Assembly: GCA_017549805.1 (NCBI GenBank)
Contig: JAFYNJ010000002.1
Coordinates: 48,429 to 112,428, forward strand
DNA length: 64,000 nucleotides
Source of the DNA: Bacteroidales bacterium
GTDB taxonomy: Bacteria > Bacteroidota > Bacteroidia > Bacteroidales > F082
Reading direction: 5' to 3'
The position numbers were made by a program, and so were the translations under genes. The number at the start of each line of letters is the position of its first letter. Positions within the stretch are counted from its first letter, which is position 1. Shown here piece by piece: positions 57,999-64,000 of the stretch. Below the pieces are notes generated by a model. It had not been told where the DNA came from, made no database searches, and saw nothing but the letters and a program-made list of their open reading frames with translations.

Positions 57999-58783
57999 GG
58001 CACAATTTTCACCTATATCGTAATGCCTGGCGTTTTTCGGGAGCGCCGCACGAGGAGCCACGGCTGCAACAAGAGGAATGGAAGGCGCTCTTGAAACAGG
58101 GAGGATTGCTGGTCAGGAATACCTATGATTTCGATGGCGAGGACGAAACAAGTTTTTGGTATGTCATCAAAGACCGTTTCGGCGATTTGGAAGAATTGAG
58201 TCCCAGGGTCCGCAACAAGATACGGCATGCCCAAAAGGCCTTTGAATACCGACTGATCGACCAGGCCTTGTTGAAGGAAAAAGGTTACCCCATCATAGCC
58301 GATACCTTCGCCGACTACGCCCATACCGACCGCACCATGAGCGAAACCGTTTTCTTGGAGTATCTCGATCGGTATGATTTCGACTTTTGGGGTGTTTTCG
58401 ACAGGGAGCGCTCCGAGTTGGTGGGGTTCAGCTGCGTCAGGCGGTGGACCGACAGTTGCGAATACGACCTGAGCGGCATGACGACCCGTTACAAGCGCAA
58501 CGGCAGTTATCCCTTCTATGGACTGTACCATGCCATGAACGAATACTATCTTGGGGAAAAAGGGTTCAGATACGTTTCTGACGGCTCCAGAAGCATCACC
58601 GAGCACTCCAATATTCACGAATTCCTGATCCAGAACTTCAATTTCAGGAAGGCATATTGCCATCTACAAGTGCAATACAATTGGTGGTTGAAACCCGTGG
58701 TGAAGCTGCTTTATCCCTTCAGGAAGATCATCACCCTCCCGAAAGTGAAAGCCATCCTTCGGATGGAATCCATGACCCACTGA
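57995..58783 (+). CDS. GNAT/FemAB-like acyltransferase family protein
   Basis: 262 residues from the ATG at 57995 (MRHNFHLYRNAWRF), overlapping the GT2 stop. The middle has RNKIRHAQKAFEY and the segments FWGVFDRERSELVGF and FRYVSDGSRSITEHSN, recalling the GNAT/FemAB superfamily that acylates sugars or adds amino acids. I cannot name the family more exactly. Last gene of the glycan run, ending before the tRNA-Asn terminator. Probably modifies the amino sugar made upstream. Confidence 0.6.
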   Translation: MRHNFHLYRNAWRFSGAPHEEPRLQQEEWKALLKQGGLLVRNTYDFDGEDETSFWYVIKDRFGDLEELSPRVRNKIRHAQKAFEYRLIDQALLKEKGYPIIADTFADYAHTDRTMSETVFLEYLDRYDFDFWGVFDRERSELVGFSCVRRWTDSCEYDLSGMTTRYKRNGSYPFYGLYHAMNEYYLGEKGFRYVSDGSRSITEHSNIHEFLIQNFNFRKAYCHLQVQYNWWLKPVVKLLYPFRKIITLPKVKAILRMESMTH

Positions 58784-58794
58784 ATGTCGGGCAT

Positions 58795-58830
58795 AAAAAA
58801 AGTAGGAAATCCTCGACGGACCCCTACTCA
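58795..58830 (-). terminator. terminator for tRNA-Asn
   Basis: Stem GAGTAGG/CCTACTT around a 16-base loop, with a T-rich tail on the minus strand. It lies between the convergent GNAT-like gene and tRNA-Asn. Confidence 0.72.
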
Positions 58831-58851
58831 AAAAATTAATAACATGAAACG

Positions 58852-58925
58852 CGCCCCCTTCAGGACTTGAACCTGAGACCCCCTGATTAACAGTCAGATG
58901 CTCTAACCAACTGAGCTAAGGAGGC
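58852..58925 (-). tRNA. tRNA-Asn (anticodon GTT)
   Basis: 74-base cloverleaf on the minus strand. Acceptor GCCTCCT pairs with AGGGGGC, D arm TAGCTCAGTTGG, anticodon loop CTGTTAA (GTT), T arm with GGTTCAAGTCC. CCA is not encoded. Confidence 0.97.
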
Positions 58926-58936
58926 ATTTGCGGCTG

Positions 58937-58966
58937 CAAAGGTACAGCTTTTTTTTATCCCCGCAA
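58937..58966 (-). promoter_or_regulatory. tRNA-Asn promoter
   Basis: On the minus strand TTG (58964-58966), 19-base spacer, TACCTTTG (58937-58944), then the palindrome TTTGCAGCCGCAAA (58927-58940), one base before the tRNA. Confidence 0.8.
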
Positions 58967-58985
58967 GTTTTTTTTCATTTTTTTT

Positions 58986-58993
58986 TATCTTTG
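58986..58993 (+). promoter_or_regulatory. -7 element for the PfkB-type kinase gene
   Basis: TATCTTTG, 22 bases upstream of the ATG at 59016, in a T-rich stretch shared with the divergent tRNA-Asn promoter. Confidence 0.6.
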
Positions 58994-59015
58994 CGCTTTC
59001 ATAACAACAAGTACT

Positions 59016-59999
59016 ATGGCATACAAAAACATTCTCGGCATAGGCAATGCCTTGGTCGATATCCTGACCCAAATCCCCAACGATGAAATCCTCGAACAAC
59101 TCCGTCTTCCCAAAGGAGGCATGTATCATGTGGACGCCGAAACATCGCTTCATATTGGTGAATTAATCAAACCCTACGGCTTCGCCATGGCCGCCGGCGG
59201 CTCGACGGCGAACACCATAAGTGGTGCTTCGAAGTTGGGCGTAACAACAGGTTATATTGGAAAAGTTGGCAAGGACGAGAGAGGACGCTTTTTTGAACAA
59301 GAAATGGTAAAGACCAACGTAAAGCCTTTGATGATGACCACTGAAACTCCGACAGGATGCGCCGAGGCTTTCGTCTCCAAGGATGGCGAACGAACCTTCG
59401 CGACCTATCTGGGTGCCGCTTTGGAATTGAATGCCGGCGACATCCGTCCTGAAATGTTCGACGGGTGGGATATCTTGTATGTGGAAGGTTATCTCATCTC
59501 AAACAGAGAGCTTCTCGACAAGGTGCTGCCTTTGGCCAAGGCCAAGGGAATGACCATCGCTTTGGACATGGCCAGCTACAATATCGTGAGAGAAAACCGC
59601 GAATACATGGAGCAGCTGGCAAAGGATTATTTGGACATTCTTTTCGCCAACGAAGACGAAGCCAAGACCTTTACGCTGATTGAAGATCCCGTGGAGGCGC
59701 TGCATCGGATGGCATCGATGTGCGACATCGCCGTGGTGAAGGTGGGTGCCAAGGGTTCATACGTGCAGCACGGTGACCAAGTGGTCAAGGTGGGGCCTAT
59801 TCCTGCCAAGGTCATCGACACCACAGGGGCTGGCGATTTATGGGCTGCCGGCTTCATGGCAGGGCTTGTCAAAGGCGAAACGTTGGAGAAGTGCGCCAAG
59901 ACGGGTGCCACCCTTGCTGCCAATATCATTGAGGTGTTGGGGGCCAAGATGGATGAAAAACGGTGGCAAAAAATATTCAATTCTTTAGAACAATTGTAA
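59016..59999 (+). CDS. PfkB family carbohydrate/nucleoside kinase (adenosine-kinase-like)
   Basis: 327 residues. The N-terminal GNALVDILTQ and AAGGSTANTISGASKLG and the C-terminal DTTGAGDLWAAGF (PfkB signature 2 with the catalytic Asp) define the ribokinase/PfkB fold. The overall pattern is closest to adenosine-kinase-like members, but substrate specificity in this family cannot be read from sequence alone. It lies 69 bases before fusA2, which has its own -7 element. Confidence 0.9.
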   Translation: MAYKNILGIGNALVDILTQIPNDEILEQLRLPKGGMYHVDAETSLHIGELIKPYGFAMAAGGSTANTISGASKLGVTTGYIGKVGKDERGRFFEQEMVKTNVKPLMMTTETPTGCAEAFVSKDGERTFATYLGAALELNAGDIRPEMFDGWDILYVEGYLISNRELLDKVLPLAKAKGMTIALDMASYNIVRENREYMEQLAKDYLDILFANEDEAKTFTLIEDPVEALHRMASMCDIAVVKVGAKGSYVQHGDQVVKVGPIPAKVIDTTGAGDLWAAGFMAGLVKGETLEKCAKTGATLAANIIEVLGAKMDEKRWQKIFNSLEQL

Positions 60000-60015
60000 T
60001 TTTTTCGTACCTTTG
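59984..60015 (+). promoter_or_regulatory. fusA2 promoter candidate
   Basis: TTTA at 59984, 20-base spacer, TACCTTTG at 60008-60015; 53 bases before the fusA2 ATG. The -33 match is imperfect and lies inside the end of the kinase gene. Confidence 0.5.
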
Positions 60016-60068
60016 CACGCTGATTTTCAAATGGATTATTAATCAATATAGAAGACATTTAGATAAAA

Positions 60069-62204
60069 ATGAAGGAATTCAAGACAAACGAAATCCGGAA
60101 CATTGCCCTTATCGGTGCAGCGAAGTCCGGCAAGACCACCCTCGCGGAGAACATGCTCTTCGAAGGCAAGCTCATCAACAGAAAAGGAAGCACGGAAGAA
60201 AAGAACACGGTTTCCGACTATCGTCAAATCGAGATGGATCGTCAGATCTCCGTCCACGCCACGATGATGTACACCATCATCAACGACAAGAAGATCAACA
60301 TCCTCGACGCTCCCGGCTTCTCCGATTTCTCCGGTGACATCGTATCCTGCCTCAGCGCTGCCGATACCGCTGTCCTCACCGTCAACGCGCAAGCCGGCGT
60401 TGAAGCCACCACTGAGAACGCTTGGCGTCACACCGTGACCACCAAGAAGCCCGTGGTGTTCTTCATGAACCAGCTTGACCACAGCAACGCCAACTACGAC
60501 AATGCCATTCGCAACCTGAAGGAGTATTTCGGCGACAAGGTCACCCCGATCCAGTATCCCGTCACCACCGGTGAGGATTTCAATGCTGTCATCGACCTCA
60601 TCCTCATGAAGATGTTGGTCTTCAAGAACGGCAACGGCGCTCCTGAGATCCAAGACATCCCTGCCGCTGAGATGGCCAAGGCCGAGGAGCTGCACAGCAG
60701 CCTCATCGAGCATGCCGCCGAAGGCGACGAGGCCCTCATGGAGAAGTTCTTCGAGGAGATGACTTTGAGCGAGGAAGACATGGAAAAGGGTATCCGTTTG
60801 GGTATCATCAACCGTGACATGTTCCCGGTGCTCTGCGGCGCTGCCAAGCGTGGCGTGGGCGTGTATCGTCTCTGCGAATTCCTCCTCAATGCCTGCCCGT
60901 CACCTGCCGACATTCCCGCCATCAAGGCTGAAAACGGCACCGAGTTCCACAACAGCAACGACGACCCGACTGCGCTCCAGATCTTCAAGGTCACCACAGA
61001 GCAAAACCTCGGCGATGTGGCTTGGATGCGCGTTTATGGCGGCACCGTTACGAAAAGCCAAGACCTCGTGAATCCGCGTACCGGCAACAAGGAACGCATC
61101 TCACAGCTGCTTGTTTTCCGTGGCAAGAACCGCGAGGAAGTCGAAAAGGTGAACGCTGGCGACATTATCTGCACCATCAAGCTGAAGGACGGCCGCGTGG
61201 GCGACACGTTGGTTGACGCCAAGGTTGCTGAAGCCGCTTTCCCGCCCATCCCGTTCCCGGAACCCATCTTCCAGATCGCCATCAAGGCTGCCAACTCACA
61301 AGAAGACGAGAAACTCGGCGGCATCCTCAACGACATGCACAAGACCGACCCGACTGTGATCGCCGGCATGTCGCGTGAGCTCCGCCAGAACATCCTCCAG
61401 TGCCAGGGCGAATATCACCTCAACACCTTGAAGTGGTATTTCGACAACGTCTATAAGATCGGTGTCGAGTTCAGCACGCCCAAGGTACCGTATCGTGAGA
61501 CCATCACCAAGTCGGCCAAGGCTGACTACCGTCACAAGAAACAATCCGGCGGTAGCGGTCAGTTCGGCGAAGTGCACCTCTGGCTCCAGCCTTACTTCGA
61601 AGGCTACACCGATCCCGAGGAACTCGCCGTGCGTACCAAGGATGAATACGAACTGCCTTGGGGCGGCAAGCTCATCTTCGCCAACTGCGTGGTGGGTGGT
61701 GCCATCGACGCCCGTTTCATGCCCGCCATCCTGAAGGGCATCAACGAGCGCTTGGAGCAGGGTCCATTGACCGGTTCTTACGCTCGCGACATTATCGTGT
61801 ATGTGTATGACGGTAAGATGCACCCCGTTGACTCCAACGAAATGGCCTTCAAGATCGCCGGCCGTATGGCCTTCTCCATGGCCTTCAAGAACGCAGGTCC
61901 CAAGATCATGGAACCCATCTACGACCTCGACGTGCGCATGCCCGCCGACCTCATGGGTGCCGTGATGACCGACCTTACCGGCCGCCGTGGCATCGTGATG
62001 GGTATGGATAGCGACCATGGCTACCAGACCATCCACGCCAAGGTTCCGTTCGCAGAGATGGACCGTTACTCCACCACCCTCAGCTCTCTCACCTCGGGCC
62101 GTGGCACCTTCACCATGAAGTATGCCGAATACGCCCAGGTTCCTGCCGACGTGCAACAGCGTCTGCTCAAGGAATACGAAGAGAGCCAGAAGGAAGAAGA
62201 GTAA
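60069..62204 (+). CDS. fusA2: elongation factor G paralog EF-G2
   Basis: 711 residues with the full five-domain EF-G layout. P-loop GAAKSGKTTL and the NQLD version of the NKxD motif are present, but the switch-II motif reads DAPGFSDF, with Phe84 where canonical EF-G has the catalytic His of DTPGH. Published work on Bacteroides thetaiotaomicron describes an EF-G2 that supports translation without GTP hydrolysis and aids gut colonisation under control of the regulator Cur; this gene looks like its ortholog. Short stretches of the coding sequence are strongly C-ending and G/C-rich, suggesting high expression. Confidence 0.92.
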   Translation: MKEFKTNEIRNIALIGAAKSGKTTLAENMLFEGKLINRKGSTEEKNTVSDYRQIEMDRQISVHATMMYTIINDKKINILDAPGFSDFSGDIVSCLSAADTAVLTVNAQAGVEATTENAWRHTVTTKKPVVFFMNQLDHSNANYDNAIRNLKEYFGDKVTPIQYPVTTGEDFNAVIDLILMKMLVFKNGNGAPEIQDIPAAEMAKAEELHSSLIEHAAEGDEALMEKFFEEMTLSEEDMEKGIRLGIINRDMFPVLCGAAKRGVGVYRLCEFLLNACPSPADIPAIKAENGTEFHNSNDDPTALQIFKVTTEQNLGDVAWMRVYGGTVTKSQDLVNPRTGNKERISQLLVFRGKNREEVEKVNAGDIICTIKLKDGRVGDTLVDAKVAEAAFPPIPFPEPIFQIAIKAANSQEDEKLGGILNDMHKTDPTVIAGMSRELRQNILQCQGEYHLNTLKWYFDNVYKIGVEFSTPKVPYRETITKSAKADYRHKKQSGGSGQFGEVHLWLQPYFEGYTDPEELAVRTKDEYELPWGGKLIFANCVVGGAIDARFMPAILKGINERLEQGPLTGSYARDIIVYVYDGKMHPVDSNEMAFKIAGRMAFSMAFKNAGPKIMEPIYDLDVRMPADLMGAVMTDLTGRRGIVMGMDSDHGYQTIHAKVPFAEMDRYSTTLSSLTSGRGTFTMKYAEYAQVPADVQQRLLKEYEESQKEEE

Positions 62205-62210
62205 TTCTTT

Positions 62211-62245
62211 CAGAAGTCGGAAGACAGAAGAAAGAAGCAAGAAGA
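62211..62245. repeat. heptad repeat array m, downstream of fusA2
   Basis: Five units such as CAGAAGT and AAGAAGC directly after the fusA2 stop and in front of its terminator hairpin. Confidence 0.9.
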
Positions 62246-62247
62246 AA

Positions 62248-62273
62248 AGCCAGCCGAAAGGTTGGCTTTTTTT
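62248..62273 (+). terminator. terminator after fusA2
   Basis: Stem AGCCAGCC/GGTTGGCT (one G-T pair) with a GAAA loop and seven T. The hairpin's right arm and T tract are part of a tandem duplication (62262-62296). Confidence 0.9.
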
Positions 62274-62296
62274 ATTATCTTGGCTTTTTTATTATC
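62262..62296. repeat. tandem duplication of terminator tail (18 and 17 bp)
   Basis: Two consecutive copies of TTGGC, a T run and ATTATC. The second copy, followed by TTTG, creates the -7 element TATCTTTG of the next gene; the first copy has only TATCTTGG. Confidence 0.85.
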
Positions 62297-62300
62297 TTTG
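62293..62300 (+). promoter_or_regulatory. -7 element for the TPR-HTH regulator gene
   Basis: TATCTTTG ending five bases before the ATG at 62306, so the transcript would have almost no leader. Confidence 0.55.
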
Positions 62301-62305
62301 TAGCG

Positions 62306-64000
62306 ATGAAAACCAATATGCTCATATTGGTATTAATGGTGTTGGCGGGATGTGGGAATCCCTCACCCATAGCGACGCGGCATGCCATGTCGCTGCCCGC
62401 GGAATTGGTGGCCATCGACAGCCTGATGCAGATCCGACCCGACAGCGCATTGACAATGCTGTTGAATTCCCCAGTGGACGACCATTATTACCAACTGCTG
62501 CTATCCGAAGCCCTCTACAAAAACTACGAGCCTCAACATAATCGTCCGGAATTATTGCAGGCGATGGCGTATTTCGATTCGATCGACAATGCTTTTCTGG
62601 CTGCCCGTTGCCATTACATGAACGGTGTGGGCTATTACGAAATGGATAGCGTGGTGCCAGCCTGTGCCGAATACTTGAAAGCCTTGGAGACCATGGAAAA
62701 CTCTTGGGGTGTTGCAGAAAAACTCCCTAACGCGTCTTTGCCGACAAATCATATAGTCAAATTTATCGCCTTGACCTATACCCGTTTATGCCTGTTGTTC
62801 TCCAACTTATATATGCAAGAACAATCCATTTATTTCGGCAAACAATCATTAAACTATTATTACAAATGCAATACTTCGCCACGTCAATTGGCATGGATGT
62901 TAGATGAAATTGGCTCACAATACGAAATGAAAGAAGTTCTTGATAGTGCTAGTTATTACTATCGTAAGGGATTAGCAATATTATCAGACACAAACAACTT
63001 AACATACAGAGATTTAAAAACACATCTTTCGTATTATTCTTATAAGTTGGAAGACAATCCATCCCAAAACAGAAAAAACCTTTATGCTCTCTTACATCAA
63101 GCAGAAAGTGATAAAGAAGCTCTATCACGTTGCCTTATTCTAGGCGAACTATTCTTTCATGAATCCAATTACGATTCGGCAAGTTTGTATTTGAACAGAG
63201 TTTATGAAAATACAGAAAGCGTTGTTTCCAAGAAACAGGCTGCTGAATGGATGGTGGAAACTTGTAAGTATCAGGGAAAAAAATATGAGCAATATGCTAA
63301 TTATTTGGTTCAATTTGCAAATCAAGAGGAAAAGAATAGCATAATAAAGTCTCAACTGACGGAATTATGTAATGATTTTGAAAAGAGAAGGCACGATAGC
63401 ATACAAAAACTAAATGCAAGAAAAGCCCAAATTAGGGTGGGAAAAGTCATTTTAGGAATTGTGTTTGCTTTTTTGGTGGGTTTTATTGTCTATCATTTTG
63501 TTAACAAGAGAAAACAAAGAATATTAAGAAACCAAAAAGAGACAATTGAAAAGCAACTGGAAACTGAGCGCCAAGCACATCGCATACAGCAAACAGCATT
63601 AGGTAATAAATTGAAACAAAAAAACAAACTGCTAAAGGAGCTAAAAACAGCACAAAAACCCACCGAACCAATAGAACTAATGCAAGAAGAGGTTCAAGGC
63701 GATTATTTTGACGAAGCAATCTGCCAATACATCCTAAATGTCTGCAACGACCACCAAAAACCAATAAAATCTACTATTCCGATCTCTGCTTATGCTGATA
63801 TTGCCTTGAATCACGAACAAGAGGCGCAATTAAAAGATGCCGCAACTCGACATTTTGGACAGCTATTCGAGTATTTAAAGGCAAATTATCCTAAGCTATC
63901 AAGGAAAGACTTCTTCTATTGCTATTTATGTCTCCTTGGGCTTGATAATTCGCAAATCGCCGTAATGACACAGCATTCCTATCGTACAATTTGGGAGCGG
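62306..64000 (+). CDS. TPR-HTH membrane regulator lipoprotein, 3' end cut by window edge
   Basis: Open from the ATG at 62306 to the window edge, 565 codons with no stop. Layout: lipoprotein signal (MKTNMLILVLMVLAGC, Cys16), a TPR-like helical region (about residues 30-370), one membrane helix (about 378-398, VILGIVFAFLVGFIVY), a coiled coil (400-450) and a C-terminal segment with a LuxR-like helix-turn-helix (GLDNSQIAVMTQHSYRTIWER). This matches a Bacteroidales family of membrane-bound TPR/HTH regulators that sit beside nutrient or surface-glycan genes. GC content drops clearly after about 62750. The target genes probably lie to the right. Confidence 0.88.
   Translation, partial: MKTNMLILVLMVLAGCGNPSPIATRHAMSLPAELVAIDSLMQIRPDSALTMLLNSPVDDHYYQLLLSEALYKNYEPQHNRPELLQAMAYFDSIDNAFLAARCHYMNGVGYYEMDSVVPACAEYLKALETMENSWGVAEKLPNASLPTNHIVKFIALTYTRLCLLFSNLYMQEQSIYFGKQSLNYYYKCNTSPRQLAWMLDEIGSQYEMKEVLDSASYYYRKGLAILSDTNNLTYRDLKTHLSYYSYKLEDNPSQNRKNLYALLHQAESDKEALSRCLILGELFFHESNYDSASLYLNRVYENTESVVSKKQAAEWMVETCKYQGKKYEQYANYLVQFANQEEKNSIIKSQLTELCNDFEKRRHDSIQKLNARKAQIRVGKVILGIVFAFLVGFIVYHFVNKRKQRILRNQKETIEKQLETERQAHRIQQTALGNKLKQKNKLLKELKTAQKPTEPIELMQEEVQGDYFDEAICQYILNVCNDHQKPIKSTIPISAYADIALNHEQEAQLKDAATRHFGQLFEYLKANYPKLSRKDFFYCYLCLLGLDNSQIAVMTQHSYRTIWER

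Overview
The window looks like a chromosomal segment of an anaerobic Bacteroidota, most likely a Bacteroidales. The reasons are phylum-typical families (DUF4175, DUF4292, DUF4954, DUF3109, BACON lipoprotein, EF-G2 paralog, TPR-HTH regulator), two proteins with C-terminal type IX secretion (T9SS) sorting domains, TAnnTTTG-type -7 promoter elements with few Shine-Dalgarno sites, and an oxygen-sensitive class III ribonucleotide reductase. I see no transposase, phage, CRISPR or rRNA genes.

Layout. 1-12.2 kb: a surface-polymer decoration cluster (MBOAT O-acyltransferase, AlgJ/AlgX-like partner, two LTA-synthase-type phosphotransferases, an acyltransferase, a GH16-like protein, a T9SS CotH-like kinase). 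12.2-17.9 kb: extracytoplasmic exopeptidases (S46, M49-like) and a divergent YfcC-type carrier. 17.8-23.4 kb: envelope operon (small lipoprotein, EnvC-like activator, DUF4292 lipoprotein, TPR protein), dut and a flippase. 23.4-33.2 kb: NtrY-like kinase, methyltransferase, mnmG, ybeY and DUF4175; mnmG is flanked by two parS-like sites. 33.3-37.6 kb: BACON lipoprotein, membrane glycosyltransferase, tRNA-Cys, coiled-coil protein, tRNA-Thr and a HExxH membrane protein. 37.6-42.6 kb: rnr, nrdD and nrdG. 42.6-50.2 kb: fused oligopeptide ABC ATPase, four-helix-bundle protein, comF, DUF3109, ornithine carbamoyltransferase, T9SS M28 peptidase and tsaB. 50.2-58.8 kb: amino-sugar and glycan genes (galE, DUF4954, nagB, wlbA-like, PglF/CapD-like, GT2, GNAT-like). 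58.8-64 kb: tRNA-Asn, pfkB-type kinase, fusA2 and a TPR-HTH regulator running off the right edge. Genes left of about 33.2 kb point mostly left and those to the right mostly right.

The most striking non-genic signal is a family of degenerate DNA repeats with a 7-bp period at 13 places. They sit at gene junctions, in loop-coding segments, and at two GTG start codons. One array (5704-5727) interrupts a phosphotransferase gene so that gaining one heptad or losing two restores an uninterrupted frame, the arrangement expected of a phase-variation switch. I cannot exclude an assembly or consensus error at that site.
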